A stretch of DNA of 64,000 bases from Podospora bellae-mahoneyi (Eukaryota > Ascomycota > Sordariomycetes > Sordariales > Podosporaceae). Within the stretch, counting starts at the first letter, position 1; each line of letters opens with the position of its first letter. Where the stretch lies: contig NC_085886.1 in NCBI RefSeq assembly GCF_035222275.1, positions 1,984,001-2,048,000 on the forward strand, written 5' to 3'. The notes under the pieces were generated by a model, which saw only the letters and a program-made list of their open reading frames with translations, had not been told where the DNA came from and ran no database searches. Position numbers and translations under genes: made by a program. Of this stretch, positions 22,964 through 32,697 are shown piece after piece.

Positions 22964-24488
22964 CTAGTACCGGCGAAGTTTTCTGGGATCCTCGTAGCCA
23001 CCGCCTTCGTACGCACGCTTCCGGGACTCGTCGTGATCTCTCGGTCTGTCGTAATCGCGGCCACCGCTGCCACCATTGTACCCACCATGGTCTCCGCGAG
23101 GTCGAACAGGCTCCATGTTGCTTCCGGATTGGCGAGGGTTGCGATCGCGGAAACCGCCGCCAGATCTGTCATCATATGAGCGTGAGCCGCCATCGCGACC
23201 TCCATACCCACCACTACCACCACCACCACTACCACCACCACCAGGCCCATCACGACGACCATCGCGATTGTCACGACCACCAAATCCTCCACCGGGTCCG
23301 CTCGGCGCGTTGGGGGGACCGCCAAAACCGCGATCACCACCACCAAAACCGCGGTCACCACCTCCAGCACGACCACCGCCAAAACCACCTCCGCGGAAAC
23401 CACGATCACCACCGCCGAACCCACCAGGACCGCCTCTGAATCCACGGTCACGCCCTCCCCTAAAACCACCGCCGAAGCCGCCACGGAAACCACCACCACC
23501 AAACCCGCTGGGACCCATCGGTCTAGGCATCGCGGCCTTAGTATAGCCTCTGCCACCCAACCCGCCACCGAGACGGCGAGGCTTCCAACCCTTGACTGTA
23601 CGACCTCTCTCCACATCAACCTTGACACGGCGGTCCCTAATTCGGAGGCCATCACACTGATCTAAAGCAGCTATTTCAAGCATGCGCCAAAGGCGCATTT
23701 GTTAGTCACGCCTTACCACGGGAAAAGAGTTACCTTGAAGGCAGTATAAACGATGCGGAGGGGAAGGAAGGAAAGGGGATGCTGTTGCGAGGCAGGCATT
23801 CTTGAGCGCCATGACTCCTGAACACAAGCACCCGTCGAACATGATGATGAAGGATGGTTTGAATGTGGGCAATATTACCTCTCATGTCTTTCTCTCGCTC
23901 GTACACAACAAACGCGTAGCCGCGGTGCGGCTTTGGCTTCTTGTTGGGCTTCTCATGGGCATGGGTGTCGCGGACGATGCGGATCTGTTTGCTCTAGGTC
24001 AGCATACGTTTTGTTTCCTCGTGGGAGTATAGTAGATAGCAACATACACGCTCAATGGGGCCAAACCGGCCAAACTCGCGCTCAAGGTCCTTTTCGTCGG
24101 CATTGTAGTCAAGACGCGCCACAATCAGCGTCTTGAAGGCATCGCCACGGATGTTGGGGTCCTCGTTTGGCTTGTCTAAACATCAGTTAGCATGCTGTAA
24201 CAATAAAACCCATGGGAGAGGTGGCCGACAGTTGAGTGGACCCTCGGTCAGGAGCTTCTCGAGAGCTTCCTTCTTCTCGCGTTGCTTGCGGTCGCGCGCC
24301 TCGAGCCAGCTTTCGGTCGGGGTGTATGGGATCTCCTTGTATTCCTCCATGGCTGGGAGAAAGTCGGCAACACCAGAGATTTTCGCTGTCTTTCGCTGCT
24401 CGGGGGCCTTATCGCAGGGCGGCACCCATCGCAGAGGTGGGCGCGGCGTGAAGAGCGCCAGCAAATTGGGCGGGAGTCGGTCGGTCAT
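22964..24488 (-). CDS. SNP1: U1 snRNP 70 kDa protein (U1-70K)
   Basis: Core U1 snRNP protein that binds stem-loop I of U1 snRNA and stabilises 5' splice-site recognition. Exons 24488-24230, 24175-24048, 23984-23879 and 23670-22964 close to 399 aa. The N-terminus ([37 protein letters not shown]) is the U1-70K leader that wraps the core. The RRM follows: TLIVARLDY (RNP2-like), [16 protein letters not shown] and [10 protein letters not shown] (RNP1), then [20 protein letters not shown], the family hallmark. The tail is Gly/Arg-rich, with repeated RGG/FGG and a few SR/RD dipeptides. Intron 1 has a poor donor (GTCGGC), kept because it yields the conserved Y-x-P-x-x-D-P segment. Intron 3 is 208 nt and carries a hairpin by its 3' splice site. 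Confidence 0.93.
23671..23707 (-). promoter_or_regulatory. Hairpin between branch point and 3' splice site, U1-70K intron 3
   Basis: On the transcript strand a branch-point match GACTAAC (23707-23701) is followed by a perfect 7-bp inverted repeat, ATGCGCC / GGCGCAT with a 3-nt loop (23698-23682). The acceptor TAG ends at 23671. The stem fills about half of the 31 nt from branch A to acceptor. In yeast, stems at this position shorten the effective distance and tune 3' site choice; a role here is inferred. Confidence 0.55.
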
Positions 24489-24890
24489 CGCTGCGACGAC
24501 TGAGGTGGTTGTTGTTGTTGTTGTGATTCCTTCTCGGCGAAAATCACAAAAGCAGGTCTTTGGGAGAATATCAACCCAGAGTCCCGGCTTGGTCAATGGA
24601 ACCGGCAAGCGCAGTGTTTCCCGTTGCGCTGAAAGAGATGATAAATATTATGACAAGTCGCGTGAGAGTTGAATGGGGATTTGAGAAACGCAACAAGCTG
24701 CCTTCTTGTCAACATCCTCAAAAAATGTGAACCGTGCACCACCCACGTCCACCCAATCACAACCCCTTTCCTTACCCAACCCCCCCACTTATTTTTCCCA
24801 GGGTCACTTTTCTGCCGACCTGCCCCGAGTCGCAACCAATTCCCATCCGCAGGTGATGCTCTTCTCGCTGCGAAGACGACGTCGGCGACC
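24489..24890. promoter_or_regulatory. Divergent promoter region U1-70K / mL43
   Basis: The 402 bp between two start codons pointing apart must contain both promoters and both leaders. A minus-strand frame stays open upstream of the U1-70K ATG, but its apparent start is CTG/TTG-like and it has no family match. Confidence 0.55.
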
Positions 24891-25424
24891 ATGGCGGTAA
24901 AAGCACTTCATGCGATCTCCCAAGGCCGGGTATGTCCCCTTTCCCTCTATTTCCCCCCTTCCTACCCATAACTAACCTTCCCAACAGAACGGCGTAGGAG
25001 CCTTCATCCTCCAATGCAAAAGGATAGACCTCCACTACTGCGACTGGGCCGGTAGCTCTCGAGGCATGAAGTACGTCCCTTTCTCCCCCGCTCCCCCTTG
25101 CCTTCCCACCCATATACTAACTCCCCTCCCAGCGGCTTCATCAAATCCCTCCTCCCCAAATTCGCCGCCGCCCATCCCGAAATTGAATTCACCATCTCCC
25201 CCCGCCCCGCCAAACACCCCGTCGCCATCGGCCACTACATCAACGGCCGCTCCAAGCCTATCTGCGTCCGCAACATGGAGCCCTACGAGATCCTGAAGAA
25301 GCTCGAGCTCCTCCGCGACGCCAGCGGTGAGAAGCTCAAAAAGGTCACCAAGCCCGTCCGGTCCATCAACGAGTCCGTCAGGGGGATCTGGTCCCCGTAC
25401 CACGGCAACGGTATGCCTTTGTAA
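24891..25424 (+). CDS. MRPL51: Mitochondrial large-subunit ribosomal protein mL43 (yeast Mrpl51)
   Basis: Exons 24891-24929, 24988-25070 and 25133-25424 close to 137 aa. The protein has the L51/S25/CI-B8 thioredoxin-like domain of mL43: GVGAFILQCKRIDLHYCDW, SSRGMNGFIKSLLP, FAAAHPEIEFTISPRPAKHP and HYINGRSKPICVRN. The short N-terminus MAVKALHAISQGRN serves as the start in this family. It is a component of the mitochondrial 54S subunit. Length and motif order are as expected. Introns of 58 and 62 nt have good donors (GTATGT, GTACGT). Confidence 0.94.
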
Positions 25425-26122
25425 CTTACTTTGTGTGTGGTTGCTGTGGCGGGTTGGGAATGGGAAATGGGTGCCTGTATGAAAGATATATCACAATGGC
25501 AACGGCGTATATGGGCTGGTTGGTTTGGACTCTTCTTCTGGAAAAAGTCCAAATATGTACAAAAACGATATCATTATCCAAACCGGGAGATGCATACTGG
25601 GTTCAAATTTATGATTTTATGCGTTTACTCTTCACTCCTTGTGCAACTGTCGACCCATGTTCCCTAATCGTTCAATGCTCTGTACTTTTACATGACTGAA
25701 TAACACACATTAAACGCATAGGACATGATGGAATAGGGTCTGAACAAACACAATATATTAGTGCCTCGGCAGGACGACATCATGTATATTTGTGCCTTCA
25801 ATACATGTAAATCCATCCTGGATATCTACGTTGAGGTATCAATAGGGTTATGGAAACGATGGATAGGCATAGTTCTACCTTGAAAAGACATATTATGGCG
25901 AGGCCACACACCGATGGAGTCTTCAAGCACCATTATCAGGTTAGGCAGGTCTCTCACGTGCCTTGGCAAGTATTTAGACAGTTAAAATTGGTATTTGTCA
26001 TAGAGTAGGTAGAGTAGCGATCTTCCATCACACTCATCTATATCCTCGCCAGCTCCTTTTTAGTCCTAAAAATCCCGTATAAGCCCACGCTAATTCCCAA
26101 TAAAACGGACAGTGCCGCGCGC
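25425..26122. other. Convergent 3' region of mL43 and TPI
   Basis: A 698-bp AT-rich spacer. The last 85 bp next to the TPI stop can be read in frame from an unspliced TPI transcript as far as a stop at 26038 (see the TPI intron entry). Otherwise nothing is recognised. Confidence 0.6.
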
Positions 26123-26204
26123 TCACTGGTTGGAGTTGATGATGTCGACGACTGTTGAGAATTGTCAGCATAAAACTTCTCCGCGATGAGCAGGAGTAAC
26201 TTAC
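26038..26204 (-). other. Alternative TPI C-terminal frame if the last intron is retained
   Basis: Reading on from the TPI codon GAG at the last donor, the frame stays open through the 53-nt intron, the normal last exon and 85 bp of 3' flank to a TAG at 26038-26040. It adds 55 residues instead of the normal nine. The added tail contains a Ser/Thr-rich stretch, then a 17-residue hydrophobic segment (AALSVLLGISVGLYGIF) flanked by Arg and by RTKK, ending KELARI. The layout is like a tail anchor. Whether it is ever made is unknown. Confidence 0.4.
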
Positions 26205-27076
26205 ACTCGGGCTTCAAGCTGGCACCGCCAACAAGGAAACCATCAATATCCGGCTGCTTAGCCAAGTCCTTGCTGTTCTTAGCAGTGACCGAGCCACCAT
26301 ACAAAATACGGGTCTCGTCAGCAACAGCGTCGGAAACCTTGGCCTTGAGCCACTTGCGGATAGCAGCATGCACCTCCTGGGCCTGCTCAGTGGTGGCAAC
26401 CTTGCCAGTACCAATAGCCCAGATAGGCTCATAGGCAATGACAATCTTCTTCCAGTCATCCCCAGAGAGCTTGGCGGCAAGAGCAGCGAGCTGCTTCTCG
26501 ACAACAGCAACAGTGTTGCCAGCCTCGCGCTCCTCAAGGGACTCACCGCAGCACCAAATCACGCTGAGACCACCGTCAATGGCAGCCTTGGTCTTGTCGG
26601 CGACATTCTCGTCAGACTCGCCGCCGGCTCTGCGCTCCGAGTGGCCGGTGATGGTCCAGTTCAGGCCGAGATCCTTAAGCTGGGAGACCGAGACCTCGCC
26701 GGTGTGGGCGCCGTTGGGCTTGGCGTAGACGTTCTGGGCCGAGACGGAGACGGTGCTGGCGGTGACGGCATCGACGGCGATGGGGAGGTAGAGGTGGGAT
26801 GGGGCGATGACGACTTCTACGGCAGGGATTAGCTAACTTCGCAAACGGAGAGCGCGTGCCAGCTAAGACAAAAGCAGTGACATACCAACGTTGGGGTCCA
26901 ATTGAGCCTGGTTGAGGTTCTTGATGATGGCCTTGATGGACTCCTTGGTGCCATTCCTATGTGTGGTCCGATCAGTCTCCGAGCTCTCTCTCTCGCACGG
27001 CGGGGTTTTGGGGGATATGGCGGGGTAGTTGAACCTACATCTTGAAGTTGCCGCCGACGAAGAACTTGCGAGCCAT
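26123..27076 (-). CDS. tpi1: Triosephosphate isomerase
   Basis: Interconverts dihydroxyacetone phosphate and glyceraldehyde 3-phosphate in cytosolic glycolysis. Exons 27076-27039, 26956-26886, 26816-26205 and 26151-26123 close to 249 aa, exactly the family length. Catalytic elements are all present: Lys12 in VGGNFKMNG, the histidine near residue 95 in TGHSERR, and the glutamate near residue 166 in AYEPIWAIGTGK, the last being the flexible loop 6. The phosphate loops LYGGSVT and FLVGGASL are present, and the terminus is FVDIINSNQ. Exon 1 encodes 12 full codons, and the final exon only 29 nt. The last intron (26204-26152, 53 nt) has no in-frame stop when retained, which creates a second possible C-terminus. 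Confidence 0.97.
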
Positions 27077-28020
27077 GTTGGGCGATTGTTGTGTATTGAC
27101 TACTGGCGTTTGGGTATAAAGTGTAGCTTGATGCAAAGAAAAATGCGTCTTTTAGGGTATCTCGAGAGTGCTGTGGTTGTTGAGGGAGCGTTGTTGAGAG
27201 CTGACGGGAGGTGAGGGTATTTGAAGCTAAGCTTGACAGGGGGGGGGGGTTCCAGGATCGTCTGAAGGTGGGATGGAACCCGGCGGGGATGCTTGGAAGC
27301 TGCGGGGGCCCTTGGTGCAAGAACCAGCTCCAAACAGCCCACCACGCCGTGGACGAGCAATTCAGGAGCGTTGTACATGATTTCATCGGCAGGAACCAGC
27401 AGATACGGATGCTAGATAGATTCTGATCTGAGGACCATTGGATTCCATGGAGGCATCACCATCCCATATCTCATACCCATTAACCATATGTGAGCGGTCT
27501 CTATATGGCTTTGATGGCTTTGAGGTACTTCAATACCTGGTATTTTGTCCCCTGTGTGCTCACTCCCGTTACGTCCGCGTTTCCCCCATTACCGGCAGGG
27601 TCTCACAAAAAGTTGATGTCACACGGGATGAGCCTTTTGAAGTCCATAGTGTTGGGAACATGCAGCCAAATTTATTTTTGGTGTCATCTCTATTATGTAC
27701 GCACGGCACTCGCTGCCGCATATGTTATCTGACCGAGCCCTTGCCTCTCAACCTCTCACCACCAGCTGGTCTGCTTTCTACTTTTCCGTGTGATTGTCAT
27801 GAGTCCTCCGGCTTTAGAAAAACCAGGGGCGTCATGGTATTCCGTCATCACCGGTGCCAAGAACTCATTCTAGTCTCCGTTACTGGACACCGGCTATTGG
27901 GTCTCCACAACGGCCGGACAAGACCGGACTACCGGTTCGTTGCCCTGCCGGGTCCTCCATCCATATGTCAAGCATGTCAACCTGCCTCAACTTTTGTCCC
28001 CTTCGCCGCCGTGCTTTGAT
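27077..28020. other. TPI promoter side and UTP16-like 3' flank
   Basis: A 944-bp interval. The left part is the TPI promoter and leader, with a G run near 27240-27250. A 190-codon open frame on + (ATG 27447 to 28019) has no recognisable motif and was not called as a gene. Confidence 0.5.
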
Positions 28021-29189
28021 TTAGCGCCTGAAACCTGGTCTCCGCTGAGGTGTCCGGTTTCTTTTGAGAAGAGCCTCCTTCGCGTTGATAGACTGCTTCT
28101 TGGCCTTGGGCGCAAGTTTCTCGCTGCCTCGTTTTACCTCGACGCGATACACGGTTGATCCCACCCGTTGATCGCGAGGAAGCTTGGGTCCACGGAGAAG
28201 TGCAGCCACCTGGTCTACCTTTCTCCTCTTGTTGTTTGCGCCAGAATTATCTTCATGAGACTCATCGTCCTCGTCATCGGACTCCAAAAGGTCCAGAGGT
28301 AAAAGTTTAGGCACCTCCCGCTTCCTCTTTTCAACCGGAGCTGGCGTTGGCTCTTCCAGCTCATCCTCCGAGTCAGCTTCTACAACCGGCTTCTTGGCCT
28401 GCTTTCTCTCCTTAGCCTGCTGCTTGAGGAACGCATCACGCTCTTGTCTCTTCCGCTTTGCGGCAGCTTCTTGTCTGTGTATAAAGTTAGCAAGTCGAAC
28501 ATTCTGTAAAATTGAGTTGTGACATACTCTTCAACAGCTTTCGCAGCAGCTTCAGCAGCCTTGGTGGTCTGAGCTTCAGCAACGCGCGTCGAAACAGCCT
28601 CTGGGGCCTCGTCATCCGACTCGTCCTCTGATTCCTCCTCATCTTCTTCCTTGGCAGCTTCTTCCTTCGCAGTCTCGGCCTTGATCTGGAGTTCCAAGGG
28701 GTTTCTCCTTGGTGCCTCGCTGGGGGTGACAAAATCCTCCTGGTCACTGTCGTTGAATGTGATGTGTCTGCGCTCCATTGGTGTCTTAAAAACCTCGTGG
28801 CCGCTCTCCTCTCCGCTCTCATCATCACCGCTAGCCTTTTTCCGCAACAAGGATGATGATGGCAGTGGAATCTCAATGCTGACATGCTTGTGCTTAGCTG
28901 AGCCAGTCCCCTTGGACCGGAGAGTCATTTTTGAGCTTAACGGTGTGGAGTTCATGTCTTGTTGTGGCTGATTCTCAGTCTTGTCTGTCTTGTACTTGAT
29001 GCCGACGACCTTTAGGAGCGGTTGCTCATAATCACCTGTGTGAGCTGGCTTCTCCTGTGACGCGTTTTCGACAGATGGGATTTGCTGAGGCTTAGTCTCG
29101 ACCGTCTCTGGCTCAGAGTCTGATGATAGCTCAATGACATCAGCCACAGGTTTGGCGGCCTGCTTAGTGTTGGTCGTTTCCCGTGCCAT
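28021..29189 (-). CDS. UTP16: U3 snoRNP-associated protein, Utp16-like
   Basis: Exons 29189-28528 and 28474-28021 close to 371 aa. The conserved C-terminal block (RGPKLPRDQRVGSTVYRVEV, then KLAPKAKKQSINAKEALLKR) matches the U3_snoRNA_assoc family of yeast Utp16, a component of the small-subunit processome acting in 18S rRNA maturation in the nucleolus. The rest is highly charged and mostly disordered: acidic stretches (EEDEEESEDESDDEAPE), a predicted helix rich in Ala, Lys and Glu around the splice junction, and a SUMO-interaction-like IELSSDSEPE near the N-terminus. The intron splits a Glu codon (GA|A) with donor GTATGT. The family call rests mainly on the C-terminal 80 residues. Confidence 0.82.
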
Positions 29190-29664
29190 TTTCTTTTCAA
29201 TGCCAAGATTGTGATTTTGAGTGGTGGCTGAAGTGAGTTTGACGTTGGCTGGGTTTATCTTAGAAGGTAAGTTTTCTGGAAGTCAATCTCGTCAAAAGAT
29301 GAGTGTATAAAAAGGCGAAACGTCGAGGGTGAGGTTGTTGCTGTTTATTAAAGGAATCAGTTCTCAGAAAAGAAGCAGACAGCCGTTCACACTCTAAACT
29401 TTTTTTCCTTTGCGCACTGGCACCTGATTGGCCAGCTTTCTCCTGTCTGGTGGACCCACATTTCCGGACCCCTGCTTCATAACTAATGATGAACTTCTCA
29501 ACACCACGACACAACCACTGTTACTATTTGCAGCACCTGTTGTGCTTGCCTCTCATTTCAAGAGATTTAGGTTGTTTTCCAATTCTTCTTGCTTACAATA
29601 GAATACAAGTTCTTCATCACCACTACCTAAACTCACCAGCCTCATTGAAGCTCACTCACTCACC
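29190..29664. promoter_or_regulatory. Divergent promoter region UTP16-like / mitochondrial TPR gene
   Basis: The 475 bp between divergent starts contains both promoters. No specific motif is claimed. Confidence 0.5.
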
Positions 29665-31060
29665 ATGGCTCTCCCCGTTACATCCATCATGATGCCACGA
29701 GCCTTTCTAGCAGCGGCAAGACCATTACAGCGGATACTAGTTGGGGCTTCTAGCCGGACACATATACCACCACTTCCCAGACACCATAAACAACAAGTTC
29801 GCCAGATTCGATACCGCCTAGCTAAGCGGGAGGATGCCAATCCAAAACTTCTTTTCACAGACGAGGACATCCCTTCTATGGATGTATGGGATCGTTTAAG
29901 TGAAAGAGCGATCGCTCGACGGATTCCCCCAGAAATTACCTCTGAGCAGATGTATAAAGCGGTACGCTCATACTGTTCCATTGCAATTCACAGTAACGAC
30001 TCCTGGCAGCCAAGGTTACAAAGTGGTATGCATCTCAAAAGAAGAAGCCATAAGCAAATACTAACACCCCACCACAGAATTCGGAATCGAGCCCATCGTG
30101 CTTCATTACGCAGCCATCAGCCTCTGGCCCCTAAGCGATCACAAACTATGCATCCACATGCTATCCACCGCCTCCTCCCTAGGCTACCACCCCTCCACCG
30201 TCTCCGTGATGTTCTTCCTCTCCCAAATAAGCGACTTCTTCGACGCCCGTCTCAAGCCACCCTTTCGCGACATCAGCGCCCGCTTCAGGCTCCTCTCCCG
30301 AACCAGCAGAGACCCCGACATCCTCACAGTCCAAGGCCTCATCGCCCTGCGAGAAGACGACCAAGACGCCGCGCTTCGTTTCTTCGAGCAGGCCGTCATC
30401 GCCGCTGAGAAGGGCACCGGTATCCTGCCCCCCCTCGTACCAGGCGACTTCGTCTCCGATGGGGACACCAAGGAAGTCCCCGGCCGCCCCCTCCGGTTCT
30501 CCTACGAAAAGTCCTGCTACTACAACCTGGGTCGGCTTTACAGGAGAAAGGGTCAGACTGCAAAGGCACGCGATGCGTTCGTCATCGCCGCCGCAGACCT
30601 CCGACATATCCCCGCGCTGGTTGATCATGCGAGAATGGTAGAGTTGGGGAAAACAGCCGAGGAGAACAAGTACAGGGAGGTTTTGCTGGTATCAGGCGCC
30701 AAGATGGGCAACGTTAAGGCGTTCAGGCAGATGGTGGTGGATTTGTTGATGAAGTACGAGAATCCGGAGAAATACAGCCCCAAGGAGTTCAAGGAGGATC
30801 CTGTTGATGTGAGGGTGATCTGGGAGTGGTGCATTCTTACGCTGGGCCTGGGTCGGACAAGCGGCCCGTTCACGTTTGCCGATAAGGACGAGTTTGAGCG
30901 GGTTCACAACGCTATCAGGGGCAACCGGGCCAGGATGAGTCTGGTCGAGCAGGATGCAGAGACTGAGGAGGTGACATTGGCCATTTGGGTCTACCCTTCT
31001 AAAATAGCAAACTTGGAGAACCTTACCGGGGAGCCTGAGAGATTTGATATCACAATATAA
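29665..31060 (+). CDS. Predicted mitochondrial TPR/Sel1-type helical repeat protein
   Basis: Exons 29665-30025 and 30078-31060 close to 447 aa; the junction gives QSEFGIEPIVLHY. The first 50 residues are rich in Arg, Ala and Ser, with no acidic residue until about 52, typical of a mitochondrial presequence. The body is helical with TPR or Sel1-like units: SKDPDI-type loops, LIALREDDQDAALRFFEQAV, SYEKSCYYNLGRLYRRKGQT and KARDAFVIAAADLRHIPALV. Such proteins act as scaffolds in mitochondrial gene expression or assembly. I recognise no specific orthologue, so the function is left open. The minus-strand frames overlapping it are shadows of its GC-rich codons. Confidence 0.82.
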
Positions 31061-31215
31061 GTCTTGCTACCTTCCACATCTGATGATGCCTTGTCTTTTT
31101 GCTTTCAATCTCTTTCATATTCAACTCCAAACGCCATGCTTTGAAGACCAAATCTCACCGGACAAGACATCGCCTCCGATCATAATCTGCCAGCAATTTT
31201 CATTCTCTTGACCGC

Positions 31216-32100
31216 TCAACGCCTATCCCCACGGTCCTCATCATCATAATCGTCCCGATCGCTTCCGCCTCTCCTCTCTGGGTACCTGTCCCGGCTAATG
31301 CTCCGCTCCCTGTACCTATCCCGGCCACCATCCCGCCCTTTCGGTATCTCCTGACTGACACTCCGCTCCCTATACCTGTCCCGGCTAACACTCCTCTCCC
31401 TATACCTCTCCCGACTACCACTCCGCTCCCTATAACTCTCCCGATTACCACTCCGCTCCCTATACCGCTCTCCACTCGGGCTCCTCTCCCGGTACCTTTC
31501 CCGACTATCCTCCCTTTCCCTCTCACCACCCCTCTCCTTCCTCCTCTCCCTCTCCCTCGGCGGAGCCCTATCTCTCACAGCCTCCTCCTCCTGTCTCACC
31601 ACCCCCTCACCCATACCCCCTCTCTTCCTCTCCTCCTGCCTCCTCCAATGCCCCCCCTCCTCATAATCCTTACTAATTCTCAACGCCTGCCTCAACCGTT
31701 CACTCTCCTTCATCTTGGCATCTGCCAATTCATGAACCTGAAAACTCTTGATATTCCTCCTCGGCCCTACCCCAGTCCCCCCTCCCTTTTCCGCCTCTTT
31801 CTTCAGTTCCTTTCTTAGCTCGTCACATTTCTCGTCGATTTGCTCCTCTGTCAATTCCCCTGCTTCTTCAAGTTCGTCGCGGAGAGCAAAGACCTTGACT
31901 TCAATCTGTCGTTTGCGGTCGTGGTCGAGGAGGCCTTGGTCGGGTTTGCGTTGGGTTTGGAGGGAGGAAGTTGGGGGAGGGGGGCGGGAGTAGGGGTTGA
32001 GGCGGGAGGATTGGTGGTGGTGGGGGTGGGCGAGGTTGCGCTGGACGTAGCCTGATGTGCCTGAGCCGCGGGGAGTGGAGAGGCCTACGTTGTCGGACAT
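31216..32100 (-). CDS. cwc21: Pre-mRNA splicing factor Cwc21 (SRRM2/SRm300-related)
   Basis: Single-exon gene of 294 aa. The N-terminus [20 protein letters not shown] with RNLA is the Cwc21/SRRM2 signature that contacts the catalytic spliceosome near Prp8 and Snu114. The cwf21 helix pair follows at about residues 68-100 ([20 protein letters not shown]). The C-terminal 110 residues are an Arg/Ser/Glu tail of repeated RYRERS-type units, longer than in yeast Cwc21 and reminiscent of the RS domain of the animal protein. Only 155 bp separate its stop from the converging TPR gene. The call is firm for the N-terminal 130 residues. Confidence 0.93.
   Translation of the reverse strand: MSDNVGLSTPRGSGTSGYVQRNLAHPHHHQSSRLNPYSRPPPPTSSLQTQRKPDQGLLDHDRKRQIEVKVFALRDELEEAGELTEEQIDEKCDELRKELKKEAEKGGGTGVGPRRNIKSFQVHELADAKMKESERLRQALRISKDYEEGGHWRRQEERKRGGMGEGVVRQEEEAVRDRAPPRERERRKERGGEREREDSRERYRERSPSGERYRERSGNRESYRERSGSRERYRERSVSRDRYRERSVSQEIPKGRDGGRDRYRERSISRDRYPERRGGSDRDDYDDEDRGDRR
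31270..31510 (-). repeat. In-gene tandem repeats encoding the RS-like tail of Cwc21
   Basis: About nine imperfect copies of a 24-30 nt unit encode [14 protein letters not shown] octapeptides. Adjacent copies share stretches such as CTCCGCTCCCTATA on the + strand. Repeats of this kind can expand or contract, so length may vary between strains. Confidence 0.75.
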
Positions 32101-32697
32101 TGTGAGGGTTGTGTTGGGTTGAGGTTGTTGGTTGAGAGAAGGGGAAAGAGATGCGGCTCCAGACGTGACTTGGTGGTTGTGAAGGCGGTGAAGGCTTTCG
32201 AGGAAGATACTTTTGGGAATTATGAAAGGTTAAAGTCCCCGGTGAGTCGTGGGTAATTCAAAATTGAATCTGAGCTCCTCAGTGTCGTGTCTCAATTAAA
32301 AACGGTCGAGAACATCGTTTGGTTGACGAAAAGGAGCTTTTCAGTCTCAAGCTGACGTTGAAAGCACCCCTGAGCTTTGCGATCTTGGCGGCCGGCAGAA
32401 AACCGGCAGCGTTAGCGCGATGCGGGGCGCGTTGAGCATACCCCTGTCAATTGGCGATGTCATGTCAGTGACTCAACCCCACCATGTCCCATCAAAAAGT
32501 AAATGCGACTGAGGGGCAACCCATCTTTTGAGGACGCATTTGGAGATTTGGAGAATCTCATGCATCTATGACTCTAACGAGTGACTCGATTTGACACTCG
32601 AAAGCTATAACATTGAACCCACAACCTTACAACCATCAAACATTTTCAGGCCTTTTCTTCTGTCCACCCACAGCTGGTCTACTAAACAACCAACGTC
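32101..32697. promoter_or_regulatory. Divergent promoter region cwc21 / cdc123
   Basis: A 597-bp spacer between divergent start codons. No specific motif is claimed. Confidence 0.5.

Noticed and set aside
22798-23655. Minus-strand frame of 285 codons overlapping U1-70K exon 4
   Set aside because: It is a shadow of the Gly/Arg-rich U1-70K exon, low complexity and out of frame with the RRM.
27447-28019. 190-codon ATG frame between TPI and the UTP16-like gene
   Set aside because: No recognisable domain, irregular composition, and it sits in a promoter and 3' flank. It is probably a chance open frame.
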